Shown: positions 50,430-59,333, numbered from the stretch's first letter. The stretch: DNA of 64,000 bases from JANNBN01 sp031385545 (GCA_031385545.1 JANNBN010000063.1:60372-124371), one strand, 5' to 3'. The notes: generated from the sequence alone by a model not told the origin. Program-made: numbers and translations.

Positions 50430-51716
50430 CTACCGAGCCCGACGCCGGCCTCGGCGAGCCATCACCAGCGTGGCTGGCAGATAGAACGCTCGTGCGGGCA
50501 GCGACGCTTCGTGCGGTGGCACCTTGGCGAGCGGTGAACGCCACACGCGCATGCGATAGACGAAGAAGCCGGCGATCAACCCATGCAGCACGACCAACGC
50601 CCAGAAGTAGCCGTTGGTACCCACACCGTTCATCAGCGCTCCGGCGATGAGTGGTCCGATCACGGCGCCTACGCCGTAGAGCGTGACGAGCTGTGAAGCT
50701 GCAGCGTTCACATGCTCGGAATCGATCCAGTCGTTCGTATACGCACCGGCAATGGCGTACAGCGGATAGCTGAGCCCACCAAGGACCGCAATCAAAAGCA
50801 CCGCCATCGGAGCCGTCGCCGGGCCGAGGAGCAAGAGCGAAGCGGCCATCATTGCACCGACGGCTGCGATGGCACCGATCGCCCGTCTGTCGATGTCGTC
50901 AGAGGCCGCGGAAATTGGCCATTGCAGGAGCACGCCCCCGATGCTGGGGGCCGCAACGAACAGGCCTAGTTGTCCGCCCGACAGCCCGGCCCGCGTTGCG
51001 AACACTGCAGCCATGCCACTCAGTGCGCCATGCGCGATGCCAACGAGAAAGCAGCTTCCTACGCCAGTTGGCACCGCCTTCGCCAGCTCCCGTAGCGAGA
51101 TGTGGTGCGTCTCGCCGAGGGGAGGTGCCGCTGCCCGTTCGGACAGTGCGACCGGTGCAACTGCGAGCGACACGATCATGCTGCCGACTGCGAACCCGGT
51201 CATCGTCCGCGCATCGAACGCGAACTGCATCACCTGCCCCATGCCGAACGCGGCGATCACGACGACGTTGTAGATGGCAAGCAGCCGACCGCGATTCTCG
51301 TTGTCGGCCAGGTCGTTGAGCCACGACTCGGCCACAACGTACTGTCCGGCCATACACAGCCCTGTGACAAGCCGCAGGAGGGCCCAGGCCCAGGCCGATG
51401 AGGTGAGGCCGATGCCGAGAACCGCGGCTGCAAGCAGCGAGGCCAAAGCCGAGAACGCTCGAATGTGACCGACCCGGGTCAACGCGTTGAGCGCCGCCCG
51501 CGAGCCAACCAGGAACCCCATGTAGTACGACGTACTAATCAGCGCGCTTACCAATGTGGGTAAGCCGGCCAGCTCGGACCGCACCCCGAGCAACGTGCCG
51601 AAGAGACCCGCGGCAAACATGAGGAGCGCAAGGCCGACGAACAAACCCCACGTCGCCAGCGCCAGGTCCCTGCCGACGGGAGGGCCATCGTCAAGAAGTT
51701 CGTCGTGGCTCACCAC
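50430..51716 (-). CDS. MFS transporter, sugar- or drug-efflux like
   Basis: About 428 residues from a GTG; in the longer frame N-terminal residues come from the 21-bp repeats upstream and are unlikely to be coding. About 12 hydrophobic segments in two halves: GTLLGVRSELAGLPTLVSAL, then AAVLGIGLTSSAWAWALLRL, TGLCMAGQYVVAESWLND. The motif GQYVVAESWLND in the first half and a basic loop after helix 2 are characteristic of MFS. It is a compact carrier lacking large loops. It lies just upstream of the decarboxylase gene, so the two might be co-transcribed; a shared substrate is speculative. Substrate unknown. Confidence 0.85.
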   Translation of the reverse strand: MVSHDELLDDGPPVGRDLALATWGLFVGLALLMFAAGLFGTLLGVRSELAGLPTLVSALISTSYYMGFLVGSRAALNALTRVGHIRAFSALASLLAAAVLGIGLTSSAWAWALLRLVTGLCMAGQYVVAESWLNDLADNENRGRLLAIYNVVVIAAFGMGQVMQFAFDARTMTGFAVGSMIVSLAVAPVALSERAAAPPLGETHHISLRELAKAVPTGVGSCFLVGIAHGALSGMAAVFATRAGLSGGQLGLFVAAPSIGGVLLQWPISAASDDIDRRAIGAIAAVGAMMAASLLLLGPATAPMAVLLIAVLGGLSYPLYAIAGAYTNDWIDSEHVNAAASQLVTLYGVGAVIGPLIAGALMNGVGTNGYFWALVVLHGLIAGFFVYRMRVWRSPLAKVPPHEASLPARAFYLPATLVMARRGRRRAR

Positions 51717-51737
51717 CGGATCGTACTGACCTCCCCA

Positions 51738-51790
51738 CAACCAACGTTGCTCTCCCAGCAACCAACGTTCGGCTTCCAGCAACCAACGTT
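51738..51790. repeat. Three caaccaacgtt repeats spaced 21 bp in the MFS promoter
   Basis: caaccaacgtt begins at 51738, 51759 and 51780, so the copies are exactly 21 bases (two helical turns) apart. Each contains the palindromic core aacgtt. An inverted partial copy (gttggttgc) lies about 35 bases further on. The array sits between the kinase gene and the start of the MFS gene, where an operator would act. Confidence 0.85.
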
Positions 51791-51878
51791 GCGAAACTCC
51801 GAATGAAAAGCGGCCCAATTCGTCAGGTTGGTTGCTAGATCGCCAAGGTTGGAGTCATGGAGGACGCCCGGTCCTCCC

Positions 51879-53201
51879 TCAGCGGACGATGCCGTCGGGC
51901 CGACTCGCGAGCAACGGCAGCGTCGCCCGCACACGTGCTCCGCCGCGTGCACGGTTGCGCAACGCCACCGACCCGCCTGCGGACTCGATGGTCTTGCGGA
52001 CGATGTCGAGCCCCAGCCCGGTTGAACCGGCCGGGGACGTTCCACGCTCGGCACTGCCGGGGGATGCAATCCCCGGACCGTGATCGTCAACCACCAATTC
52101 GACCAGCTCACCGACCGCCCTGACCCGCAGCCGCAGATCGCAGCCCTCAGGTGTGTGGGAGAACACATTGTCGAGCAACGCATCGACGACCGCGGCAAGG
52201 TCGGATTGATCGAGCGCAACCAGGTACTCACCGGGTTGCACATCAACCACGAACAACCGTCGCTGGTCCTCGGCCAGCACGCCCCAGAACTGAGCTCGTT
52301 CGCGGGCAACAAAACCGATGTCGGACACGATGCCGAGGCCACTGCGCACCGGGCGATGAGCGTCTCTGATGATCTGATCGATCGTTCGGGTGAGCTCTTC
52401 GATGTCACGTTCGATGCGCGGCTTGGCCTCGGGATCTCGGATGAGCGCAGCGTCTGCTCGCAACGCGGTGACGGGAGTGCGCAGACGATGCGACAGGTCG
52501 GCCACTGTGGCGCGTTCGAGCATGATCAACTCGTCGATCCGGGTTCCCAGCAGATTGAGTGCGCTCCCAACCTGTACGACCTCGGGTGGCCCACTGGGTT
52601 CGATGCGGGTGTCGAGCCTGCCGCCGGCCAGCGCACGCGCGGTGTCGTCGAGCGCCTTCACACTACGGACCATGTTCCGACCCAATCGGTCGGAGACCGC
52701 CACGGCCATTGCAACCAGCCCGGCGCCCAACAGGACCAGGAGGCCGACTGACCGCCCGACGTTGCGGTGCAGTTCGTCGTCCGGGACGAACACCCGCACG
52801 ACGACGATGGTGTCATTCGAACGCACGACAGGCTCGAAGCGGGCAACGCCCCCAGACACGTCGACGACGAAGGTCTCTCCGCGCTGCGCTCGTCGCAACA
52901 GCGCAGGGTCGGCCAATGGGTCGGTCTCCAACGCGCTCGCCAGTGCAAGCACCGAACCGTCCGGGAACAGCAGATTGACCTGCCTTGGCAGCGCATCGGA
53001 CGCGACCCGAGTCAGCGCACCGGTCACCCGCGGATCGCCAGCCAATGACACAATCGGGGAGAGCGCTCTTGCGTCGGACGTGGCGAGCGTAATGGCACGG
53101 TTGCGCGCAGCACGTGCGATCAGCAACCCCAGCGGAATCGAGAACACCAAGACAATAAGTACGCTGACGATCAGCGCACGAATGGTCAACGACCGCCGCA
53201 C
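51879..53201 (-). CDS. Sensor histidine kinase
   Basis: 440 residues. Two membrane helices (about 8-30 and 151-170) flank an extracytoplasmic sensor of 120 residues. HAMP linker 171-225, dimerisation/phosphoacceptor box with His238 in DLSHRLRTPVTALRAD, then ATP-binding N box DNVFSHTPEG, G1 VDDHGPGIASPGS and G2 GSTGLGLDIVRKTIE. The His is followed by Arg instead of the usual Glu, a variant I recall from actinobacteria. It follows the response regulator gene by 3 bases and lies divergent from an amino-acid ABC transporter. Confidence 0.92.
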   Translation of the reverse strand: MRRSLTIRALIVSVLIVLVFSIPLGLLIARAARNRAITLATSDARALSPIVSLAGDPRVTGALTRVASDALPRQVNLLFPDGSVLALASALETDPLADPALLRRAQRGETFVVDVSGGVARFEPVVRSNDTIVVVRVFVPDDELHRNVGRSVGLLVLLGAGLVAMAVAVSDRLGRNMVRSVKALDDTARALAGGRLDTRIEPSGPPEVVQVGSALNLLGTRIDELIMLERATVADLSHRLRTPVTALRADAALIRDPEAKPRIERDIEELTRTIDQIIRDAHRPVRSGLGIVSDIGFVARERAQFWGVLAEDQRRLFVVDVQPGEYLVALDQSDLAAVVDALLDNVFSHTPEGCDLRLRVRAVGELVELVVDDHGPGIASPGSAERGTSPAGSTGLGLDIVRKTIESAGGSVALRNRARGGARVRATLPLLASRPDGIVR

Positions 53202-53204
53202 CTG

Positions 53205-53897
53205 CTATCCGGCCTCGGGTGGCGGGACAAGCTTTACCCCAACCCCCCTCACGCTGTGCAGGTAACGCGGGCTATCGGCGGACTCTCCCAACTTGCGACG
53301 CAGCCACGAGATATGGACGTCGACCGTCTTGTCGGTCGTGAAGAACGGCTGCCGCCACACTTCGGCAAGGAGGTCCCGTTTCGAGACGACCGTTCCCGCA
53401 TTTGCCGCAAGGAAATGGAGCAGGTCGAACTCTTTGCGCGACAACTCCAACGTGCGCCCGTCGAGGGTGGCGACGCGGGTTCGGCCGTTGATCTGCAGGC
53501 CGCCGACGCTCATGAGGCCATCGTCGTTCGGAACCACCTTGAAACGCCGCAGCGCAGCGCGAATACGGGCGTCGAGCTGTTCAGGCGAGAACGGCTTGCA
53601 GACGTAGTCATCTGCGCCGGCGTCAAGCGTGCGCACGATTTCGTCTTCCATCACCCGCGCAGTTGCGGCGATCACGACTGCATCGCTGACCGGCCGCAGC
53701 ATCTTCAGCAGTTCCACCCCATCGAGATCGGGGAGGCCGAGGTCGAGCACCACCACATCGGGCCGTTCGGCAACGACCAACGCTAGTCCGCTCATTGCGC
53801 GGTCGGCCTGAGCCACCTGGTGGCCGAGGCGTTCAAGGGCGCGTGCGAGCGCAGTTCGTACGAGTGGGTCGTCTTCAATGATGACCACGGCGGCCAT
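53205..53897 (-). CDS. OmpR-type response regulator
   Basis: 230 residues from the ATG at MAAVVIIEDDPLVRT; a longer frame upstream is not supported. Receiver domain with acidic pair in IIEDD, phosphoacceptor Asp52 in VVLDLGLPDLDGVELL, conserved Thr in VIAATARVM and Lys in DYVCKPFSPEQL. Winged-helix DNA-binding domain follows (LSRKEFDLLHFLAANAGTVV, KTVDVHISWLRRKLGESADS, YLHSVRGVGVKLV). It is the partner of the adjacent kinase. The 216-base gap to the divergent ABC transporter operon is the natural place for its operator; I see no obvious repeat there. Confidence 0.93.
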   Translation of the reverse strand: MAAVVIIEDDPLVRTALARALERLGHQVAQADRAMSGLALVVAERPDVVVLDLGLPDLDGVELLKMLRPVSDAVVIAATARVMEDEIVRTLDAGADDYVCKPFSPEQLDARIRAALRRFKVVPNDDGLMSVGGLQINGRTRVATLDGRTLELSRKEFDLLHFLAANAGTVVSKRDLLAEVWRQPFFTTDKTVDVHISWLRRKLGESADSPRYLHSVRGVGVKLVPPPEAG

Positions 53898-54113
53898 AGG
53901 CCGAGAAGCTAGCCCGTCCCGGAAGACCTCCTCACCGGCACCTGCGGGGCACGGGGTGGCGACCGGGATGGATTGATAAGACACCGTTAAGGCGTGGCGA
54001 ACCCTTTGGCAAACCCCGACTCAGGCCTTGCGACGCGCGCCCCGACTGTATGACTCTCGTCACCACCCGGGCCACCACCTGGCCACCAGCCGCACCACAC
54101 AGGAGAACCAGCA

Positions 54114-55070
54114 ATGCGAATTCGTACCGCAGCAGTGCTCGCTCTGACAGCGAGCGTCGCCCTGACGCTGCCGGTCAGCGCCGCCACGAAGAAGACCGTC
54201 AAGAAGACCGTCAAGAGGACCACAACGAAGGCAAAGGCCGTCGTCACGGTGGCGCCGACCACCGCAGCGCCAGCAACAGTCGCCGCGGCCAAGCTCCCTG
54301 CGACGGCAGAAAAGATCAAGGCGAAGGGCAAGGTCACCATCGGCGTGAAGTTCGACGTGCCATTCATGGGCCTGCAGAACGCAGTGACCAACGAGAACAC
54401 CGGTTTCGACACCGAAATCGGCAGGATCATCGCCAAGGCGATCTTCGGCACCGACAAGGGCAAGGTCGAATGGGTCGAAGCCATCAGCCGAAACCGCGAG
54501 CCGTTCATCCAGGAGGGTAAGGTCGACCTGGTCATTTCCACCTACACGATCAACGACGCCCGTAAGAAGCTCGTCGACTTCGCCGGCCCATATGTCTCGG
54601 CAAAGCAGGACATCCTGATCTACAAGATCGACGCAGACACCATCAAGACCGTGGCCGACCTCAACGGTCGCAAAGTCTGCTCGGTGCAGGGGTCAACGTC
54701 GCTCAACAACCTGAAGGTGCAAGCCCCCAAAGCCGACGTGGTTGCATTCAACACCTATTCGGAGTGCGTGGAAGCACTGAAGGACGGCCGTGTGCAAGCG
54801 GTCACCACCGACGACCTGATCCTCATCTCGTTCGCCAAGAAGTTCCCGGCGTTCCAGCTGGTCGGCAAGCCGTTCTCCGACGAACCGTATGGCATCGGCC
54901 TCAAGCGCTGCGATACCGAGATGCGCAATTGGATCAACGATCTGATCGAGAAGTCGGTTGCGAACGGCGACTACAAGAAGGCATGGGATGCCGACCTGTC
55001 CCTGGGTGACGCAGGTCTCCCACTTACCGTGACGCCAAAGGTCAACCGCTACGTAGCAGACGGCTGCTGA
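54114..55070 (+). CDS. Glutamate-type ABC substrate-binding protein, secreted form
   Basis: 318 residues, ATG with an aggag site. Cleavable signal peptide (ALTASVALTLPVSAA, 1-24), no lipobox, then a Lys/Thr/Ala-rich linker (about 25-60; 12-bp repeats encode doubled KKTV). The SBP_bac_3 fold follows: VTIGVKFDVPFMGLQNAVT, TGFDTEIGRIIAKAIF, VEWVEAISRNREPFIQEG, VDLVISTYTINDARKKLVDF, AGPYVSAKQDILIYK, VTTDDLILISFA, FSDEPYGIGLKRCDTEMRNW. This matches GluB-type glutamate receptors of actinobacterial gluABCD. It would be free or wall-held outside the cell. A hairpin separates it from the permease gene. Confidence 0.9.
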   Translation: MRIRTAAVLALTASVALTLPVSAATKKTVKKTVKRTTTKAKAVVTVAPTTAAPATVAAAKLPATAEKIKAKGKVTIGVKFDVPFMGLQNAVTNENTGFDTEIGRIIAKAIFGTDKGKVEWVEAISRNREPFIQEGKVDLVISTYTINDARKKLVDFAGPYVSAKQDILIYKIDADTIKTVADLNGRKVCSVQGSTSLNNLKVQAPKADVVAFNTYSECVEALKDGRVQAVTTDDLILISFAKKFPAFQLVGKPFSDEPYGIGLKRCDTEMRNWINDLIEKSVANGDYKKAWDADLSLGDAGLPLTVTPKVNRYVADGC

Positions 55071-55096
55071 TCGCAAACTGACTGCCACAGGTTGGA

Positions 55097-55132
55097 AGCC
55101 GAGGTGGGTACACGTCCGTGTCCACCTCGGCT
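55097..55132 (+). promoter_or_regulatory. Hairpin that covers the permease ribosome binding site and start
   Basis: agccgaggtgg (55097-55107) pairs with ccacctcggct (55122-55132), and inside the loop acac pairs with gtgt. The 5' arm contains gaggtgg, the likely ribosome binding site, and the GTG start lies in the structure. If formed it would lower permease translation relative to the binding protein. It could also act as a partial attenuator or RNA-stabilising stem. Confidence 0.6.
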
Positions 55133-55843
55133 CCCACCTTCCTCTCCTATCCCGCCTGGAGCGCCGTGGATCTCAGCGTCCTCTTCGAAGACGACAACCT
55201 GAAGCTGCTTGTCAAAGCGTTCCTCATGACACTTCGGCTCACCCTGCTCGCTTGCGCGTTCGGCGTGCTGCTCGGCCTGCTGCTTGCGACATGCCGCGTG
55301 AGTCCCATCCGGCCGCTGCGCATCGCCGCCGGGGCCTACACCAACTTCATGATCAACATCCCGATCGCTGTCTGGGTGGCGTTGTTCTTCTTCGGACTGC
55401 CGAAGATCGACCTTGCATTCCGCTCAGACGACCTCAGTTGGGACACATTTCGATCCGGTCTCGTCGCGGTCGCCCTCTGGGTGTCGGCCTACTTCGCCGA
55501 GGCCATCCGCTCGGGCATCAACTCCGTTCCGAACGGGCAGGCGGAAGCGGCCAGGGCCATTGGACTCCCCTTTACAAAGGTGCTCGGCTCGGTGATCCTG
55601 CCTCAGGCACTGCGAACGTCGATCCTGCCCATCGGGGTGGTGCTGAACGCCACGTATCGCAACGCCGCCGCCGTGTCGTTCATCGGCGTTGCTGACATCG
55701 TCAACGTCACCTCGGAACGTGGCGACACCCTTGCTGCCTATACCGAGTTCACCATCGCAGCGTTCGTCTGCTATTTCATCCTTGCCGTAGTCACCAACGG
55801 AGTGTTCCTCGGCCTTGATCGTAAGTTCGCGGTCAAGCGATGA
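55118..55843 (+). CDS. Amino-acid ABC transporter permease 1
   Basis: 241 residues from GTG, first codons embedded in the hairpin described. Five membrane helices; the coupling loop is AARAIGLPFTKVLGSVILPQ, a typical HisMQ-type EAA motif followed by ALRTSILPIGVVL. The N-terminal segment precedes LRLTLLACAFGVLLGLLLAT, and the GAYTNFMINIPIAVWVALFF stretch is shared with GluC-like permeases. It forms a heterodimer with the next gene product; their overlap of four bases (ATGA) keeps the ratio equal. It imports glutamate or a close relative. Confidence 0.9.
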   Translation: MSTSAPTFLSYPAWSAVDLSVLFEDDNLKLLVKAFLMTLRLTLLACAFGVLLGLLLATCRVSPIRPLRIAAGAYTNFMINIPIAVWVALFFFGLPKIDLAFRSDDLSWDTFRSGLVAVALWVSAYFAEAIRSGINSVPNGQAEAARAIGLPFTKVLGSVILPQALRTSILPIGVVLNATYRNAAAVSFIGVADIVNVTSERGDTLAAYTEFTIAAFVCYFILAVVTNGVFLGLDRKFAVKR

Positions 55844-56853
55844 GTGGCGCCCCTCCGTCGTCGCCTGGAATCTTCGAGCGGGCCCTCACCGTCCCTCGTC
55901 CCCGCGCCGGTGAGCTGGCGCTGACGGAAGAGCTTGGACCGCGGGGCAGGCGCTCCGTTCTGGTCAGCGCCATCGTGTCGCTCGGACTTGTCGTCATGGC
56001 CGGCGTCTGGATCTACCAGCGACTTGGCGCTCCGACGCGGTTGTATCCGAAGGGGCAGTTCGAACCTGCGCTCTGGGAGCCGTTCAAGCACAGCGAGACG
56101 TGGCACGGGCTGTGGAATGGCTTGCAGCAGACGCTCAGCGCAGCGGCTGTTGGCATCATCTGTTCACTGATCATCGGTGTGCTGATGGCTGCGCTTCGCC
56201 ACGGTACTGGGCGGACGCCTATCGCATTGGTGCTCGCGGGGGCTGCCGCTGTGGTGCTTGTTCTGCTCGGCGCCGCGTGGCTGCGCGGCACGAACCCGAT
56301 CGAGGCGTTCACCATCAAGTGGTGGGGATACGCCATGGCTGGCGCGATCGTTGCGCTGCTTGTCGGTCTTCCCCGCTACATGTCGACCGCTTACGTCGAG
56401 TTTTTCAGAGCGTGCGCCTTGGTGCTGTTGATTGCTTCGCCGTTCCGGTTCTTCGGAGTGCAGCCGTGGTGGTCGGTCGTGTTCGGTCTCACCCTCTATT
56501 ACTCCACCACCATTGCTGAGGTCACTCGTTCAGCACTCCGGTCGTTGCCAAAAGGACAGACCGAAGCCGGGCTTGCCGTCGGTCTGACGCCGTCGCAGAC
56601 CATGACGATGGTGCTCCTTCCACAAGCGATTCGGCGGGCGCTCCCGAACTTGTTGACGCAGACCGCTTCCCTGTTGAAAGACACGTCGCTGGGTTTCATC
56701 GTCACGTTCAGCGATCTGCTGTCCATCAGCCAACGGCTCGCCAAGGCGAACGACAACTACCTTCCCAGTCTCATCGTCTGCGCGGCCATCTACATCACCG
56801 TGATCGGCATCATCAACTTCACCGCCAACCGCCTCCAGCGCACGCAGCGCTGA
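55840..56853 (+). CDS. Amino-acid ABC transporter permease 2
   Basis: 337 residues, longer than permease 1. A cytosolic N-terminus (about 1-40) precedes several membrane helices; extra hydrophobic segments occur between the first and last transport helices (VLAGAAAVVLVLLGAAWLRG and GYAMAGAIVALLVGLPRYMS). The coupling loop is AGLAVGLTPSQTMTMVLLPQ then AIRRALPNLL, followed by SLLKDTSLGFIVTFSDLLS. This matches GluD/BztC-type partner permeases. Its start overlaps the previous stop by four bases. Confidence 0.9.
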   Translation: MSGAPPSSPGIFERALTVPRPRAGELALTEELGPRGRRSVLVSAIVSLGLVVMAGVWIYQRLGAPTRLYPKGQFEPALWEPFKHSETWHGLWNGLQQTLSAAAVGIICSLIIGVLMAALRHGTGRTPIALVLAGAAAVVLVLLGAAWLRGTNPIEAFTIKWWGYAMAGAIVALLVGLPRYMSTAYVEFFRACALVLLIASPFRFFGVQPWWSVVFGLTLYYSTTIAEVTRSALRSLPKGQTEAGLAVGLTPSQTMTMVLLPQAIRRALPNLLTQTASLLKDTSLGFIVTFSDLLSISQRLAKANDNYLPSLIVCAAIYITVIGIINFTANRLQRTQR

Positions 56854-56867
56854 CCATCGGAGTTCCC

Positions 56868-57623
56868 ATGGATTTACCCCCGAGCAACGAAGCCCTCGTC
56901 CAGATCCGCGGCGTCAACAAGTGGTTCGGTCAGAACCATGTGCTCACCGACATCGACCTGGACATCAACCGCGGTGAAGTCGTGGTTGTCATCGGGCCAT
57001 CGGGTAGCGGCAAGTCGACCCTCTGCCGTTGCATCAACCGACTGGAGACCATCCAGAGCGGGACCATCACCATCGACGGGGTGCCCCTTCCTGCCGAAGG
57101 CAAAGAGCTCGCTCGGTTGCGCGCCGACGTGGGCATGGTCTTCCAGTCGTTCAACCTGTTCGCGCACAAGACGATCCTCGAAAACGTGATGCTTGGGCCG
57201 ATGAAGGTGCGTGGGGTGTCCAAGACCGATGCCGAATTTCAGGCACGCGCACTGCTTGAACGGGTCGGCATCACCGCCAAGGCCGACCAGTACCCGGCAG
57301 AGCTTTCCGGCGGCCAACAACAGCGCACCGCTATCGCACGGGCACTAGCAATGAAACCGAAGGTGATGCTGTTCGACGAACCGACTTCGGCACTTGACCC
57401 GGAAATGGTCAACGAGGTACTCGACGTCATGTTGCAGCTCGCCGGTCTCGGCATGACCATGGTCGTCGTCACGCACGAAATGGGGTTCGCCCGCAAAGCA
57501 GCACAGCGTGTCGTGTTCATGGATGGCGGACAACTGGTCGAGGTGGCACCGCCGGATCAGTTCTTCGAGAACCCGCAGACCGACCGGGCCCGAGGCTTCC
57601 TGTCAAAGATCCTCCCGCACTGA
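56868..57623 (+). CDS. Amino-acid ABC transporter ATP-binding protein
   Basis: 251 residues. Walker A GPSGSGKST at 43-51, Q-loop in VGMVFQSFNLFAHKTILENV, signature ELSGGQQQRTAIARALAMKP, Walker B MLFDEPTSALDPEMVNEVLD, switch His in VVVTHEMGFARKAA. This is the polar amino acid uptake class (GlnQ, GluA). It follows the second permease by 14 bases and completes the four-gene unit with the first binding protein. Confidence 0.94.
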   Translation: MDLPPSNEALVQIRGVNKWFGQNHVLTDIDLDINRGEVVVVIGPSGSGKSTLCRCINRLETIQSGTITIDGVPLPAEGKELARLRADVGMVFQSFNLFAHKTILENVMLGPMKVRGVSKTDAEFQARALLERVGITAKADQYPAELSGGQQQRTAIARALAMKPKVMLFDEPTSALDPEMVNEVLDVMLQLAGLGMTMVVVTHEMGFARKAAQRVVFMDGGQLVEVAPPDQFFENPQTDRARGFLSKILPH

Positions 57624-57637
57624 TCGGCAATCACGAC

Positions 57638-58582
57638 GTGATGCATTCCTCGGGGCATGCGCCAGCTCTACCCAAGCACCCGGGGCTGCGCAACCCGCTG
57701 ACGGCCTTCCGGCTGTTGTGCGTCGCCATCACCGTCGGCCTGATCGCCGCGTGTAGTTCGTCGCCACCACGACAGCCTCCGTCCAGCGCCGTTGCTCCTG
57801 TTCCCACGGTCGCCGACGGATCCACTCTTCGATCGATCCGCGAACGCGGCACGGTTCGGATTGGGGTGAAGTTCGACGTCCCCCTCTTCGGGTTCCGGGA
57901 CAAAGCCGGCAGATTGGACGGTTTCGATGTGCGGATTGCCGAGATGGTCGCGGCCGACATCTTCGACCAGCCGGATGCCCATGATCGCATCGAGTTCGTC
58001 GAGGCGCTGAGTAAGGACCGCGAGGCGTTTCTGCAAGCCGGAACGGTTGACCTTGTGGTGTCCACCTACACGATCACCGAATCACGCAAGCAGTTCGTCG
58101 ACTTTGCAGGCCCGTATTACATCGCAGGCCAAGACATTCTGGCCCGAACCGAAGACGTGGACTCAGGACGGATCTCAGGCGTGAGTTCGCTCAATGGGTT
58201 GAAGGTCTGCGCTGTCACCGGGTCCACATCGCTGACCAATCTGATTGCCGCAGCACCTGACGCGGACACGTCGGTCACGGCCGAACGATATCCCGAGTGC
58301 TTCGAGGCCCTGCGGTCGGGCAAGGTCGACGCAATGACGACGGACGACGTCATCCTTCTTGGACTGCGTCAGACCGACCCATCGGCGTTCGCTCTCACGG
58401 GCAACCCGTTTCACACCGAGCCGTACGGAGTCGGCATCCCGAAGGGGGACTCTCAACTGCGAGCCCTCGTGAATGCGGCACTGGGTCGATCGTTCACGGA
58501 TGGGACCTGGGCGCGGGCGTTCAGCAGCACCGTGGGTACCGTCGGTGCGGACACACCTGCGCCCCCGCAGCTGTCACCCTGA
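57638..58582 (+). CDS. Second glutamate-type binding protein, lipoprotein form
   Basis: 314 residues. The signal ends in a lipobox (VGLIAACSSS, Cys about 39), so the mature protein is lipid-anchored, unlike the first binding protein. The fold is the same: VRIGVKFDVPLFGF, LDGFDVRIAEMVAADIFD, VEALSKDREAFLQAG, VDLVVSTYTITESRKQFVDF, AGPYYIAGQDILARTE, MTTDDVILLGLR, YGVGIPKGDSQLRALVN. Both receptors keep the Tyr-rich segment and the basic residue common to glutamate-type members. It starts at GTG or at the ATG right after. It lies 14 bases behind the ATPase gene, last in the operon. Confidence 0.9.
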   Translation: MMHSSGHAPALPKHPGLRNPLTAFRLLCVAITVGLIAACSSSPPRQPPSSAVAPVPTVADGSTLRSIRERGTVRIGVKFDVPLFGFRDKAGRLDGFDVRIAEMVAADIFDQPDAHDRIEFVEALSKDREAFLQAGTVDLVVSTYTITESRKQFVDFAGPYYIAGQDILARTEDVDSGRISGVSSLNGLKVCAVTGSTSLTNLIAAAPDADTSVTAERYPECFEALRSGKVDAMTTDDVILLGLRQTDPSAFALTGNPFHTEPYGVGIPKGDSQLRALVNAALGRSFTDGTWARAFSSTVGTVGADTPAPPQLSP

Positions 58583-58670
58583 CGTCCGGCTGCGTTCGCT
58601 TTCCCTCGGACATCTGGCCCGGCTTCGATGCAAGGCGACAGCGGCCGGACGAACTGGTAGACCAAGGACT

Positions 58671-59333
58671 GTGGACACCGAGGAACTCGGCACTCAGTGG
58701 GACCGGATCTGTGGAGGGCCTTCGGAACAGAGCGGGCGCGTGCACCGTTCGCTGGTGGCCTCGTACAGCGAACCGTCGCGTCGCTACCACGGGCTTGCGC
58801 ACGTCGTCGGCGTGGTCACACGAGTCAACGACCTGGCGCAATCGCAGCCGACCAGTCATGACGGCACGACCAAACACCCCGCCGCGGCGGCTGATCTCGA
58901 GGCGGCTGTCATGGCGGCGTGGTACCACGACGTGGTCTATGACCCGGTTGTCGGCGGCAACGAGGTTGCCAGCGCTGAGCGGGCGATGCGCGAACTGTAT
59001 GGGTTGGGGCTTGCGGCACCGTTCGTGAAACAGGTTTCCGACCTGGTACTGATGACCATCGAGCATCGACCGACAGATACAGCCGGCTTCATCTTGGCGG
59101 ATGCGGATCTCTGGACGCTGGGTGGCAGCGAGCCGGACTATTTCGCGTACGGCGACCTGATCCGTCAGGAGTACGCACACGTGCCAGATCCAGCTTGGCG
59201 CCGGGGACGAGCTGCGTTCATCGAGATGTTCCTCGGACGGCCACACATTTTCCACACGCCGCGTGGGCGGGCCGAGCGAGAAACCCAGGCTCGCCGCAAC
59301 CTTCGTTCGGAACTGTCCCGGTTGACCTGCTGA
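58671..59333 (+). CDS. HD-superfamily predicted metal-dependent phosphohydrolase
   Basis: About 220 residues from GTG. HD-type signature elements are SRRYHGLAHVVGV, VMAAWYHDVVYDPVVGGNEV and ILADADLWTLGGSEPDYFAY, the metal-ligand His-His-Asp pattern and later Asp of the predicted HD phosphohydrolase family (COG4339). Helices then include DLIRQEYAHVPDPAWRRGRA and a Phe/Arg-rich end. It has no membrane segment or regulatory domain. Its nucleotide or phosphate substrate is unknown. It follows the transporter operon by about 90 bases and precedes aceE by 61. Confidence 0.82.
   Translation: MDTEELGTQWDRICGGPSEQSGRVHRSLVASYSEPSRRYHGLAHVVGVVTRVNDLAQSQPTSHDGTTKHPAAAADLEAAVMAAWYHDVVYDPVVGGNEVASAERAMRELYGLGLAAPFVKQVSDLVLMTIEHRPTDTAGFILADADLWTLGGSEPDYFAYGDLIRQEYAHVPDPAWRRGRAAFIEMFLGRPHIFHTPRGRAERETQARRNLRSELSRLTC

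Noticed and set aside
51710..52408. Minus-strand frame covering the three 21-bp repeats and part of the kinase gene
   Set aside because: It overlaps the conserved ATP-binding domain of the kinase in another frame and its tail is just the translated repeat.
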